Below, in pieces: positions 17,178 through 26,093 of a stretch of 64,000 nucleotides of DNA (position 1 is the stretch's first letter; each line of letters starts with the position of its first letter). The notes below the pieces were generated by a model. It saw only the letters and a list, made by a program, of their open reading frames with translations. It was not told where the DNA came from and did no database searches. Made by a program: the position numbers and the translations under genes. This stretch comes from Allobosea sp. (GTDB lineage Bacteria; Pseudomonadota; Alphaproteobacteria; Rhizobiales; Beijerinckiaceae), in contig JAAEQB010000007.1 in the NCBI GenBank assembly GCA_024231975.1, forward strand, positions 41,750-105,749. Direction: 5' to 3'.

Positions 17178-18245
17178 ATGAAGACCATCGCAATCGGCGT
17201 GATCGGCGCGGGGCTGATCGGGCGCAAGCACCTCGCCAAGATCGCCGCGCATCCCGACTTCGCGCTGGCGGGGATCGCCGACGTCAATGCCGAGCAGGTC
17301 GCGGCCCAGAACCCCGATGCGCGGGTCTTCGCCGATTATCGCGCAATGCTCGACGAGGCCCGGCCGGAGGCTGTCATCATCGCCTCTCCCAACCAGCTCC
17401 ATGCCGAGAACGGCATCGAATGCGCCCGCCGCGGCATCCATATCCTGATCGAGAAGCCGGTCACCGACACGCTGGCGACGGCCACTGCGCTGATCGAGGC
17501 GACAAAGGCCGCCGGCATCCGCTCACTGGTCGGTCATCATCGCCGCCACCATCGCCAGGTCGCGACCTTGCGCTCCTTGCTGGGCGAGGGCCGGATCGGC
17601 GATCTCGTCGGTGTCTCCGCGATCTGGGCGGTGCACAAGCCGGAAGCCTATTTCAGCGCGGCGCCCTGGCGGACGCAGGCCGGCGGCGGGCCGGTGCTGA
17701 TCAACCTGATCCATGAGATCGACTTCCTGCGCTTTTCGGTCGGCGAGATCGTCGCGGTCGGCGCGGTCCTCTCCAACCGGCGGCGCGGCTTTGCCGTCGA
17801 GGACACGGCCGGCGTGCTGATCGAGTTCGAAAACGGGGCGATCGGCACGGTCTTCGTCAGCGACAGCGCCGTCTCGCCCTGGACGACCGAACAGGGCGTC
17901 GGCGAGTCCCCGGAGTTCCCGTTCAGCGGCGAGAGCAGCTACCGCTTCATGGGCAGCCGCGGCGCGCTGGAATTCCCGAATCTGGTGCAATGGACGCAAG
18001 CCGGTGAGGCTCCGAGCTGGAACCTGCCGATCCAGGCGCAGCGGATCCATGCGCCGACGCTCGATCCCTATATCGCCCAGCTCGACCATTTCCGCGACCT
18101 GGTCCGCGGCGAGGCGGCCTCGCTGCAGCCGGTCGAGGACGGGGCACGTACGCTGATCGCGACGCTCGCCGTGGCCGAGGCTGCCGCGGGCGGCCAGCGG
18201 ATCGACCTGCGCGAGCGCTACGCGACGCTGCTTCCGCCGGCGTAG
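17178..18245 (+). CDS. Gfo/Idh/MocA family NAD(P)-dependent oxidoreductase
   Basis: 355 residues. IGVIGAGLIGRKHLAKI (about 5-21) is the Rossmann GxGxxG loop, HILIEKPVTDT near residue 95 contains the family EKP motif, and GGGPVLINLIHEIDFLRF holds the conserved histidine region of the substrate domain. Such enzymes oxidise or reduce sugars, inositols and related polyols. ATG 17178 is preceded by GGGAG. Control by the divergent TetR regulator is likely from the operators upstream; the substrate is unknown. Confidence 0.9.
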   Translation: MKTIAIGVIGAGLIGRKHLAKIAAHPDFALAGIADVNAEQVAAQNPDARVFADYRAMLDEARPEAVIIASPNQLHAENGIECARRGIHILIEKPVTDTLATATALIEATKAAGIRSLVGHHRRHHRQVATLRSLLGEGRIGDLVGVSAIWAVHKPEAYFSAAPWRTQAGGGPVLINLIHEIDFLRFSVGEIVAVGAVLSNRRRGFAVEDTAGVLIEFENGAIGTVFVSDSAVSPWTTEQGVGESPEFPFSGESSYRFMGSRGALEFPNLVQWTQAGEAPSWNLPIQAQRIHAPTLDPYIAQLDHFRDLVRGEAASLQPVEDGARTLIATLAVAEAAAGGQRIDLRERYATLLPPA

Positions 18246-18275
18246 GGCGTCCGCCTGCCATCGCCGCCAAGGAGA

Positions 18276-18701
18276 CTAGCGGTCCCCAGGGCTCCCGGTC
18301 ACGAAGCGGCCGCGGGCGATGGTGTCCCTCGCGGTCGCCAGGGCCGAGAGGGCGATGCCGATCGTCCGTTCGCTGCCTTGCTGCAAGCCGTCCTTGCTGA
18401 GGAGCAGGCCGAGTACCGCCTGCATCGGCAGGCCGGGGCTCGGCTTGCGCCGGCCCAGCCATTGCTCGGCCATGGCGAGCTGGATCTGCTCGGCCAGCAG
18501 CTCGGCTGCCTTGACCCTCTCCCGCAACAACTGCCGCTCCTCGGGAAAGCCATCTCTCGGTGGCTTGAGGACACGGCGGATCTCGCGCAGCGGCAGGACC
18601 GTCGCGGCCCGCCATTCGCTTGTCTGCCGGTTGTGCTCCGCGACATCCTCCGCTGAAAGCGGCTGCCGGAGGATCAGGTCGGCATAGGTTGCGACCAGCA
18701 T
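18276..18701 (-). CDS. hypothetical protein coupled to RpiR regulator
   Basis: 141 residues, mostly helical, with no recognised motif. Its ATG at 18701 overlaps the stop of the RpiR-type gene (ATGA), so it is the last gene of the ABC-transporter/C45/RpiR operon. The N-terminus LVATYADLILRQPLSAEDVAEHN has no signal peptide. The strong translational coupling and even codon bias argue that it is real. Confidence 0.5.
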   Translation of the reverse strand: MLVATYADLILRQPLSAEDVAEHNRQTSEWRAATVLPLREIRRVLKPPRDGFPEERQLLRERVKAAELLAEQIQLAMAEQWLGRRKPSPGLPMQAVLGLLLSKDGLQQGSERTIGIALSALATARDTIARGRFVTGSPGDR

Positions 18702-19630
18702 CAGAGCCTGTCCGTCTCGATGCCCAGCTCCGTGATGAGCATTTCACGCGCGGCCAGAGCCTCGATCGCCCTGCTGCCGAGCTTGCGGGCGACGAGATTG
18801 AGCAGGCCTTCGCAGAATACGATGTAGGCGCCCATGCTGTTGCTGAAGAAGCTGCTCGCATGAGGGACCAGAAATGCGTGCCGAGCCGGGGTGACGAGTG
18901 GGGACGATCGGGTGTCGGTCACCGCCACGACCACGATCCCTCTGCGAGCTGCGACCGATGCGACATCCGCGACATTGCGCGTATAGGGCGCGCAGCTCGC
19001 GACGACGAGCACGTCTCCTCCGGAAAGCTGAGCAAGCCCCTCGGCTTCCCCGAGGCGCGGCGCATCCAGCAGCGCAACATCGCTTCGGATCATCGACAGA
19101 CCATAGGTCAGAAAGCTCGCGAAGGCGTGAAACTGCCTGACCCCGTGGACGCGCACGCGCTTCGCATCGGCGAGCAGGGCCGTAGTCTCCCGTAGCGAGG
19201 CGCCGTCCAGCTGCGACAGAAACCCGTCGATATTGAGCTTCGATTCGTTGGCCAGCCGCTCGACGACCAGCATCTCGGCATCGGCGTCCTGATTGACCGC
19301 CATCAGCCTGCCGGCCTGGCGGCTGTAGAAATAGCGCTCGTCGTCGGCAATGGTTTCCCGGAAAACGTCCTGGAAATCGCCGAAGCCGGCATAGCCCAGC
19401 TTCTGCGCCAGGCGTGTCAGGGTCGATGCGTTGATGCCGAGCCCCGCTGCGAGCTCCGAAATCGTGCGGACTGCGGCTTGTTCGGGGGCGTCGACGAGCC
19501 GGGACAGCACGTCGAGCGCCTTGCCTCCGAGCGAGAGCTGCGCCGTTCCCCTGCGTATCTCGACGGTCAGCGCGCGGAGCGCCTCAAGGGTCCGCGGCGG
19601 CGAAATCGTCGATGGGCCGGCTGCCGGCAT
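18701..19630 (-). CDS. MurR/RpiR family transcriptional regulator
   Basis: 309 residues. An N-terminal RpiR helix-turn-helix (about 50-105; AAVRTISELAAGLGINASTLTRLAQKLGYAGF) precedes a SIS sugar-isomerase-like domain (about 130-285; VHGVRQFHAFASFLTYGLSMIRS and VVVAVTDTRSSPL). RpiR regulators usually sense phosphosugars or catabolic intermediates. The gene overlaps the C45 hydrolase gene upstream by 47 bases and is in the same operon as an amino-acid ABC transporter, which is probably its target. Confidence 0.87.
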   Translation of the reverse strand: MPAAGPSTISPPRTLEALRALTVEIRRGTAQLSLGGKALDVLSRLVDAPEQAAVRTISELAAGLGINASTLTRLAQKLGYAGFGDFQDVFRETIADDERYFYSRQAGRLMAVNQDADAEMLVVERLANESKLNIDGFLSQLDGASLRETTALLADAKRVRVHGVRQFHAFASFLTYGLSMIRSDVALLDAPRLGEAEGLAQLSGGDVLVVASCAPYTRNVADVASVAARRGIVVVAVTDTRSSPLVTPARHAFLVPHASSFFSNSMGAYIVFCEGLLNLVARKLGSRAIEALAAREMLITELGIETDRL

Positions 19631-20687
19631 CGGACTTCCTGGTCGGGTCGGAGGGACTGCAGCGGAAACGAAAACGCGGTTTCCTATCCGATCCGTCGTA
19701 GACGGTGCAATCCACCTCGTCCGCGCCGATCTCGAAAATCGCCGTTGCCAGAGTATTCTCGTTGTCTGGATCGTCCGGCTGGGTGCGGAAGATCGGCAAG
19801 GCCTTGCGGTGGGTATCCGCCAGAACCACGACTGGATCGGGGGCGCCGGGGCCAGCGGCGGCGATCAGCTCGTTGCATCGCTCCTGGCGCGACTTCGACG
19901 AGCCGGTGACGATCTGCGCCTCCTGCATCGTCCGAGCATGAATCAGGTGGTTGGCATGCGCCGATGGGCGCGAGACCGGTGTTGCGGATACGGCGCGGTG
20001 GGTGAACTCCACACTCAAGATCGTGGGCTCCCCGGCGCGCGCCAGCGTCAGATGGAAGGCGCTTGCGCGGGGCAAGGTTTCGAGGAGCTCGATCGCTTCG
20101 GCGAGCGTTCCGCAATCCAGGAGCGCGCGGGTGATGAGCATGCGCGGCAAGCCGGGGCCGCTGTCGCGGGAACGGATGTTGTTCACCGTGATGACCAGGC
20201 CGGCATCGTTGACCGCGAAGGTGTGGCCGGGGATCGAAGCCGGGTAGACGAATGCGGTGTAGCCGCGCCCATGGTCGGGCTTCACGCTGGCCAGCGCGCA
20301 GCCTGGGCGCAAGCCCGGATCGCCGTCCTCGTTATGAGCAATGACCGGGGTTGCGCCCGGCAGTTGCACCGTGGTGCAGCCATCCGGGCTCATCGCCCAG
20401 ACATCCCCCCGGCAGTTCCAGGCGAAGAGCGCGTCGAAAGGAAGGCCGAGGCCATCGGCAAGGCCGTGCAATTCCTCGACATAGGAGGGAAAACGCGCCT
20501 CTGCGGCAGCGAGCGCGGCGCGTATCCCGGGGTCGTCGCGAAAGCCCGTCACCAGTGCCCAGGCATGCGTCCGAACCAGATGACGGTGTACGACCGCTGC
20601 GCCATGGCGGCCGAGCGCACGGCCGATCTCGAACGGCGTCCCGCCGATGTCGATGCCGGCGAGCTGATCGGAACCGTCAATGGACAT
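19584..20687 (-). CDS. C45 family autoproteolytic acyltransferase/hydrolase
   Basis: 367 residues, close to the usual length of C45 proteins (penicillin acyl-CoA:6-APA acyltransferase family). Cleavage probably occurs before C104 in PDGCTTVQLPG, making that cysteine the N-terminal nucleophile. NEDGDP and AGLVITVNNI downstream are family blocks. No signal peptide is seen, so it is cytoplasmic. Lying between an RpiR regulator and an amino-acid ABC transporter, it probably hydrolyses an N-acyl amino acid or peptide amide that the transporter imports. Confidence 0.85.
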   Translation of the reverse strand: MSIDGSDQLAGIDIGGTPFEIGRALGRHGAAVVHRHLVRTHAWALVTGFRDDPGIRAALAAAEARFPSYVEELHGLADGLGLPFDALFAWNCRGDVWAMSPDGCTTVQLPGATPVIAHNEDGDPGLRPGCALASVKPDHGRGYTAFVYPASIPGHTFAVNDAGLVITVNNIRSRDSGPGLPRMLITRALLDCGTLAEAIELLETLPRASAFHLTLARAGEPTILSVEFTHRAVSATPVSRPSAHANHLIHARTMQEAQIVTGSSKSRQERCNELIAAAGPGAPDPVVVLADTHRKALPIFRTQPDDPDNENTLATAIFEIGADEVDCTVYDGSDRKPRFRFRCSPSDPTRKSDAGSRPIDDFAAADP

Positions 20688-21405
20688 GCTGCAGGAACTC
20701 GCGGAGCCGGGGATTGGGCGTGGTCTCGAGAAGCGTCGACGGATCGCCGTCGACGGCGATCTTGCCGTTTTCCATGAAGATCAACCGTGTGCCGACTTTG
20801 CGCGCAAAGCCGATTTCATGGGTGACGACGATCATCGTCATGCCTTCCTCGGCCAGTGCCTGCATGACCTTGAGCACCTCCTGCCGCAACTCCGGGTCGA
20901 GTGCCGATGTCGGCTCGTCGAAGAGCATGAGCTTCGGCTTGACGGCAAGGGCACGCGCGATCGCAACCCGTTGCTGCTGGCCGCCCGAGAGTTCCGCGGG
21001 ATAGTGATGCCCTCGTTCAGCCAGCCCGACCTTCGCCAGCAGGGCGCGCGCCTGCTCGGTGGCTTCGGCCTTGCCGATTCCACGCACGCGGCGGGGGCCG
21101 AAGGCGACATTCTCCAGCGCCGTCATCTGCGGGAAGAGGTTGAATTGCTGGAACACCATGCCGGCTTCCTGGCGGATCATGCGCGTTCGCGAGCGCCCTT
21201 CGCGAACGCTGATGCCGTCGACCACCAGGTCGCCTCCGTCGATCGCCTCGAGCGCGTTGATGCAACGCAGCAGCGTCGACTTTCCCGATCCGGACGGACC
21301 GATCAGGACGACGACCTCGCCTGCCTCGATGCCAAGGTCGACCTGATCGAGCACCCGAACCTGGCCGAAGGCCTTGGTGACACCCTTGAACTCGACGATG
21401 TTCAT
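20677..21405 (-). CDS. polar amino-acid ABC transporter ATP-binding protein (GlnQ type)
   Basis: 242 residues. Walker A GPSGSGKST (about 38-46), Q-loop FQQFNLFP, signature LSGGQQQRVAIARAL, Walker B LMLFDEPTSALDPE and the H-loop VVTHE are all intact. The start at 21405 overlaps the permease stop (ATGA), and its end overlaps the C45 gene start by 11 bases. It energises import with the permease and binding protein encoded upstream. Confidence 0.94.
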   Translation of the reverse strand: MNIVEFKGVTKAFGQVRVLDQVDLGIEAGEVVVLIGPSGSGKSTLLRCINALEAIDGGDLVVDGISVREGRSRTRMIRQEAGMVFQQFNLFPQMTALENVAFGPRRVRGIGKAEATEQARALLAKVGLAERGHHYPAELSGGQQQRVAIARALAVKPKLMLFDEPTSALDPELRQEVLKVMQALAEEGMTMIVVTHEIGFARKVGTRLIFMENGKIAVDGDPSTLLETTPNPRLREFLQHVH

Positions 21406-22058
21406 AGCATGCGCATCCTCTTCTCGGTGAAGCGCAGGGCAAAGGTCAGCACGCCGGTCATGACGAGATAGAGGATCGCGACGGCGCACCAGATTTCGAC
21501 GGCCCGGAAGTTCGATGCCATGATCTCCTGGCCCTGCCGGGTCAGTTCCCCGACGCCGATGACGATGAACAGGGAGGTGTCCTTGAGGCTGACGATGAAC
21601 TGATTGCCGAGCGGCGGGATCATGCGCCGGAAGGCGATCGGGCCAATCACATAGAGCAGCACCTTCCACATCGGCAGGCCGAGCGCCAGACCCGCCTCCT
21701 TCAGGCCCCTGCTGACGGACAGCAGGGTGCCCCGGACGATCTCAGCGATATAGGCACCCGCATTGACGATGATCGCGGTGATCGCCGCGGCCAGCGGATT
21801 GATGCGGATGTCGGCGAGGAGCGGCAGGGCAAAATAGATGAACATCACCTGCACGACGATCGGCGTGCCGCGGATCGTCTCGATATAGAGGAAGGCCAGG
21901 GCGTTGAGCGCCCAGTTGCCGTAGGCGCGCATCAGACCGGCAATCGCACCGATGACGACGCCTCCCACGAGCCCGGCCAGCGCGATGAGGATCGTCAGTC
22001 TGGCGCCGCCCAGGAGAGCGGGCATTGACTCGACGATCACCGACCAATCGAATTGCAT
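21402..22058 (-). CDS. amino-acid ABC transporter permease (HisM/GlnP type)
   Basis: 218 residues with about five membrane helices, starting with FDWSVIVESMPALLGGARLTI. The EAGLALGLPMWKVLLYVIGPIAFRRMIPP stretch (about 125-153) is the EAA coupling loop that contacts the ATPase. A single permease gene suggests a homodimer. ATG 22058 is the start of the family-typical N-terminus. A 10-bp perfect hairpin separates it from the binding-protein gene. Confidence 0.93.
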   Translation of the reverse strand: MQFDWSVIVESMPALLGGARLTILIALAGLVGGVVIGAIAGLMRAYGNWALNALAFLYIETIRGTPIVVQVMFIYFALPLLADIRINPLAAAITAIIVNAGAYIAEIVRGTLLSVSRGLKEAGLALGLPMWKVLLYVIGPIAFRRMIPPLGNQFIVSLKDTSLFIVIGVGELTRQGQEIMASNFRAVEIWCAVAILYLVMTGVLTFALRFTEKRMRML

Positions 22059-22076
22059 GTTCCATCCCCTTTGGCA

Positions 22077-22101
22077 GGCGCGCCGACGGGATCGGCGCGC
22101 C
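22077..22101 (-). promoter_or_regulatory. intercistronic hairpin between binding protein and permease genes
   Basis: GGCGCGCCGA and TCGGCGCGCC form a perfect 10-bp stem with a five-base loop in the 58-base gap downstream of the binding-protein gene. There is no T tract, so it probably stabilises the upstream message or lowers downstream expression rather than ending all transcription. Confidence 0.6.
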
Positions 22102-22116
22102 ACGACGGTCGATGCA

Positions 22117-22860
22117 TCAGAGCTTCGGCTCGGTTCCGAACCACTTTTTGTAGATGGCGGTGTAGGTGCCATCCTTCTTGAGCTTGGCCAGCGAGGCGTT
22201 CACCTTCGCAACGAGGTCGCTGCCCTTGGGAAATGCCATGCCGTATTGCTGCGCCATCATCTGTTCGCCGACGGCCTTGACCTTTCCGTTGCCGGCGGTG
22301 GCGATGTAATAGAGCACGTTTGGCGTGTCGTGCATGGCGGCGTCGACCCGGCCCGTCTGGAGCTCCATGTAGGCGTTGTCGACATTGGGGAATTGCCGCA
22401 GCTCTGTGTCCTTGAAATTGGCCTTGGCGTAATCGGCCGCGGACGTGCCGGTCTTGATCGCCAGCGTCTTGCCCTTCAGATCCTGCGCGCCGGCGATCTT
22501 GCTGTCGGCGGGAACCATGAGCAGGAAGCCGCTGTCGTAATAGCCGTCTGAAAAGTCGATGACCTTTTTGCGCTCGTCCTTGATGGTGATGCCGGCGAGG
22601 CCGACATCGACCTGCTTGGTCTGAAGCGCCGGGATGATGCCGTTGAAATCCATCGGCTGGAGCTTGTAGGTCGCTCCGATGTCCTTGGCGACGGCGTCCC
22701 AAAGGTCGATGTCGAACCCGACATATTTGTCGCCTTGCTTGAACTCGAACGGCACGAAGGCCGTATCGGTCGCGACGATGAGTTCCTTGGCATTGGCTGA
22801 ACCGCAGGCGATCGCCGCGGCGAGCACGCCGACCAGCATGTGGCGGACGCGAAGCTTCAT
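22117..22860 (-). CDS. polar amino-acid ABC transporter substrate-binding protein (GlnH type)
   Basis: 247 residues. The signal peptide (residues 1-24, ending GSANA) is followed by ELIVATDTAFVPFEFKQGDKYVGFDIDL, the classic family 3 binding-protein start. VDVGLAGITIKDERKKVIDFSDGYYDSG and KTGTSAADY line the ligand pocket. It is the first gene of the transporter operon; the ribosome site GGGGAGG is clear. The ligand is likely a polar amino acid or derivative. Confidence 0.94.
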   Translation of the reverse strand: MKLRVRHMLVGVLAAAIACGSANAKELIVATDTAFVPFEFKQGDKYVGFDIDLWDAVAKDIGATYKLQPMDFNGIIPALQTKQVDVGLAGITIKDERKKVIDFSDGYYDSGFLLMVPADSKIAGAQDLKGKTLAIKTGTSAADYAKANFKDTELRQFPNVDNAYMELQTGRVDAAMHDTPNVLYYIATAGNGKVKAVGEQMMAQQYGMAFPKGSDLVAKVNASLAKLKKDGTYTAIYKKWFGTEPKL

Positions 22861-23208
22861 CTGAACCTCCCCTCGATTGGCGCACCTGCATCAGGTGGAT
22901 GCGATGCCAATGCAAATATACAATGCTTTTTGATTTATGTCGCATTGAAAATTTGCGTCATCGGCATTTGGGAGTTTGCCGCTCGCTTCCGACGGACGCG
23001 CGGGACCTGCACGCGCTGAAAGCTGCGGCTGGACGAGCAGAAATGGCTCGTTGAGGACGTTCTGAGCGTCCGCCTTCGGACACGCACTCCGGGGCGAACA
23101 AGAACTCAATCTCCAGCGCACCTCGTGGCCTCTCGCCTCCGCGCCTTGGAAAGCGCCCGCTCGGCGAGCAGCTTTACAAAATGTCCAAAATCATATTTTT
23201 TGACTAAA
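22861..23208. promoter_or_regulatory. operon control region with an imperfect 15-bp inverted repeat
   Basis: This 348-base stretch has no supported gene. At 22912-22926 (GCAAATATACAATGC) and 22942-22956 (GCATTGAAAATTTGC) are two arms that match in 13 of 15 positions as an inverted repeat, about 50-100 bases upstream of the binding-protein start. That suggests an operator, possibly for the RpiR regulator. The rest carries no clear signal. Confidence 0.55.
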
Positions 23209-23406
23209 GACGACATCCCGCTGTCCGGTCTCGCGCTGATCCTCGGCATCGACAGGATCATGGATTCCGCCCGGACCGTCACCAATGTGATCGGCAACGG
23301 CGTCGCCGCCATGGCCATCGCCTACTGGCACGGACAGAGGGACGATTCTGCCCTCGCCGCTGCCACCTTGGAACCGGCAGCTCCAGCTGCCTCGCGCACA
23401 GCTTGA
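23209..23406 (+). pseudogene. 3' fragment of a dicarboxylate/amino-acid:cation symporter
   Basis: The 65 residues beginning DDIPLSGLALILGIDRIMDS, followed by ARTVTNVIGNG and AAMAIAYWHG, match the last membrane segment and C-terminus of DctA/GltP symporters, including the conserved TNVIGN motif. The remaining ~370 residues are missing: the upstream in-frame sequence from 23125 is unrelated. It is a decayed transporter that probably once belonged to the same catabolic cluster. Confidence 0.65.
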
Positions 23407-23421
23407 ACAGGGTGACATGAG

Positions 23422-24550
23422 ATGACGACGTCGACCTATATCGATCCCCTGACCGGGCGCACCTACCCGCTGGACGTCCCGCGCTGGTGCTCCGACGAGC
23501 AGAATCCGCTGCTGATCACTCCGCAGAAGGGAATTGCGCGGGACGAGATCGAGCGCGGCACGCGATCGCTCTGGCGCTATCGGGGCCTCTCTGCCAGTCG
23601 AGATCGCCGAGCCGATCTCAATGGGAGAAGGCTGCACACCGATGGTGCAGAGCGCCTGGGGCGACCACCGCCCGTTCTTCAAGCTCGAATGGTTCAACCC
23701 GACCTCGAGCTTCAAGGATCGCGGAACGACGGTGATGCTGTCCGCTCTCCGGCAGCTCGGTGTGGATGCCGTGCTCGAAGACAGTTCGGGCAATGGCGGA
23801 GCCTCGGTTGCGGCATTCGGCGCTGCCGGCGGGATGCGGGTGCGCATTCTGGCGCCCGCCTATGCCTCCCCAGCCAAGATCGCCCAGATCCGGGCTTATG
23901 GAGCCGAGACGCAGCTCGTCGAAGGTCCGCGCGAAGAGTCCCAGGCCGAAGCCATTCGGCAATCCAAGCAGGTCTTCTATTCGAGCCATAACTGGCAGCC
24001 CTTCTTCCTGCAGGGCACGAAATCATTCGCCTACGAGATGTGGGAGGATTTCAATTATTCCGCGCCCGACAACATCATCGCTCCCGTCGGCGCGGGCAGC
24101 AGCCTGTTGGGGTGCCATATCGGCTTCAGCGAACTGAAGGCGGCAGGGCAGATCGACAAGCTGCCCCGCCTGTTCGCGGCGCAGCCATTCAACTGCTCGC
24201 CGGTCGATGCTGCCTTCAAGGCGGGCGCGAACGGCCCGGCCGCGCGCGAGATCAAGAAGACGCTCGCCGAAGGCACGGCGATCAAGGAGCCGCTGCGGCT
24301 GCGCCAGATCCTCGATGCCCTCAGCGAAACCGGCGGCAGCTCCGTCGCCGTCTCGGAGGACGAGATCGTCGAAGCCCTCAAGACGCTCGCCGGCAGGGGG
24401 CTCCTGGCCGAGCCGACCTCGGCGACCGCAGCCGCGGCGCTGGAGCAGCTCATTCGGGCTAAGATCATCCATCCGCGTGACAAGACGGTGGTAATTCTCA
24501 CTGGCACCGGGATTAAAAGCGCCCAGGTCATCGCGGAGATCTTCGGATAA
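23422..24550 (+). pseudogene. threonine synthase-like PLP enzyme with an internal frameshift
   Basis: The N-terminal part from ATG 23422 (MTTSTYIDPLTGRTYPLDVP to RSLWRYR) continues in another frame as LPVEIAEPISMGEGCTPMVQ, so the product is split near 23575-23590, next to a GGGG run. Together they make a ~375-residue fold-type II PLP enzyme: FNPTSSFKDRG holds the PLP lysine, SSGNGGAS binds the phosphate, and the C-terminal TSATAAAALEQL is typical. Substrate could be an amino-acid amide or phosphohydroxy amino acid. If the frameshift is a base-call error the gene is functional. Confidence 0.8.
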
Positions 24551-24593
24551 TCGAGGATCGTCTCGGGGGCCGGCCTATCGGAGCGGGATTGAA

Positions 24594-25220
24594 ATGGTTC
24601 GACGGAGTGAGACGGATGTTATCTTCGGCGAGCTCAATCGCGTTGCCGAAGGGCTAGCCCAGACATTCGCGCCGTTCTGCGAGGTGGTTCTGCACGACCT
24701 CAGGGATCCGAAGCATGCGATCTTCTCGATCCATAACAATCTGTCAGGCCGGAAGGTCGGGGACCCTGCGACCGAGCTGGGCTTGGCCCGGATCTCGGAC
24801 CCCGAATACCCGCAGGTGATCGCGAACTACGCAAACCAGTTTGCCGATGGACGCCAGGCGAAAAGCACCTCGGTCGGGATCAAGGATTCAAGCGGGCGCT
24901 ATGTCGCGGCCTTATGCCTCAACATAGACCTGACCCTGTTCCGCAGCCTTCAATCGGTGCTCCAGACCTTCGGATCGGTCGAGGGCAGCGGTCCCAGCCG
25001 AGAATCGCTCACGCCCGCCGGCTCGGAGGCCATCAGGGCCAAGATCGACGATTTCGCCGCCAGGATATCGACGACGCCGAGGGCGCTGAAGGCGGAGGAC
25101 CGGCGTGCCCTCCTGCAGGAGCTGAAGGCATCCGGCCATCTCAATATCCGCAAGTCGATGGAAACCGTCGCCTCGCATCTCGGTGTGTCCCGGGCGACGG
25201 TCTATACGGACGCGAAATAG
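24594..25220 (+). CDS. YheO/DauR-like PAS–HTH transcriptional regulator
   Basis: 208 residues. The N-terminal YheO-like PAS domain (about 10-115; FAPFCEVVLHDLRDPKHAIFSIHNNLSGR) is followed by a C-terminal helix-turn-helix (about 160-207; KASGHLNIRKSMETVASHLG then VSRATVYTDAK), the layout of DauR, which controls D-arginine catabolism. It sits between the PLP-enzyme gene and a RidA gene and probably regulates that amino-acid-catabolic set. Confidence 0.83.
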   Translation: MVRRSETDVIFGELNRVAEGLAQTFAPFCEVVLHDLRDPKHAIFSIHNNLSGRKVGDPATELGLARISDPEYPQVIANYANQFADGRQAKSTSVGIKDSSGRYVAALCLNIDLTLFRSLQSVLQTFGSVEGSGPSRESLTPAGSEAIRAKIDDFAARISTTPRALKAEDRRALLQELKASGHLNIRKSMETVASHLGVSRATVYTDAK

Positions 25221-25323
25221 CGCGGCACGGCCGTCGTTCGGCAAGACCTTACCCCGCCCGGCCACAACATCGCCGGGCGATCCCGCATCGCTGCGCCGAA
25301 GCTTGAAAAGGATGATCCCGTCG

Positions 25324-25731
25324 ATGAGCTCCGAGCCGATCGTCGCGCTGAACAGCCCCGAGATATCGCCGCCCGCAGGTCACTATTCCCATGTCTGTGT
25401 CGCCGGAGGCTTCGTCCAAGTCTCCGGACAGCTGCCGATCGCGCCGGATGGCACGCCTCTTCGCGACAGCTCGTTCGCCGCGCAAGCCAGGCAGGTCCTG
25501 GCCAATCTCGACGCCTGCCTGGGAGAAGCGAAGACGAGCCGTGACAAGCTCGTCCAGGTGCGGGTCTTCGTGACCGATATCGGCGATTGGCCGCTCTTCA
25601 ACGAGATCTACAAGGACTGGATCGGTGACCATAAACCGGCCAGGGCGGTCGCCGGAGCCTCCGAGCTCCATTACGGGCTTGCGGTGGAAGTCGAAGCTGT
25701 CGCGCTCGCGACGGGACGCTCCGGTCCCTGA
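25324..25731 (+). CDS. RidA family enamine/imine deaminase
   Basis: 135 residues from ATG 25324; ATG 25312 sits too near AAAGGA. The RidA core is complete: YSHVCVAGGFVQVSGQLPI, NLDACLGEAKTSRDKLVQVRVFVTDI, and KPARAVAGASEL with an active-site arginine. RidA proteins hydrolyse reactive enamines or imines released by PLP enzymes, which fits the neighbouring threonine synthase-like gene. Confidence 0.87.
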   Translation: MSSEPIVALNSPEISPPAGHYSHVCVAGGFVQVSGQLPIAPDGTPLRDSSFAAQARQVLANLDACLGEAKTSRDKLVQVRVFVTDIGDWPLFNEIYKDWIGDHKPARAVAGASELHYGLAVEVEAVALATGRSGP

Positions 25732-25761
25732 TGCGAGTGCGGAGATCGTCTCGAGCGGCGT

Positions 25762-26085
25762 TCAAGCCGGCTGCAACCGGCTTCGCTTGCAGCCGAGCTC
25801 GGCGATGAGCCGGATGCGGGCCTTGGAGGCGTTGAGCCCGTCATAGCCGGCGATCGTCAGCCCAAGCCCAAGAACTCGCTCATAGGCATGCTTGCTCACG
25901 GCGGGATTCACGCGAAAGCCGTGGGTGCAGCGCGTCGACGGCACCGCGGGAATATGCTTGGCGGCCCCGCGCAGGATCACTTTGCTCGCGGCGGAAAAGC
26001 CGCCGCCACCTTTGCCGGCGAGGACGATCCCATCAAGGCTCGTCACGTCCGGAAAGCCCGCGATGAGACGAACGTTTCGGTGACG
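25762..26085 (-). pseudogene. 3' fragment of an L-asparaginase-like gene
   Basis: On the minus strand the ~105 residues around SLDGIVLAGKGGGGFSAA, then VPSTRCTHGFRVN and GYDGLNASKARIRLIAELG, resemble the C-terminal domain of L-asparaginases (DGIVLAG.G.G, PVV.SSR, L.p.KAR). The N-terminal two thirds, with the catalytic threonines, are absent; the homology stops against an unrelated ABC-ATPase fragment. The call rests on pattern memory only and is moderate. Confidence 0.5.
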
Positions 26086-26093
26086 ATAGCGAC

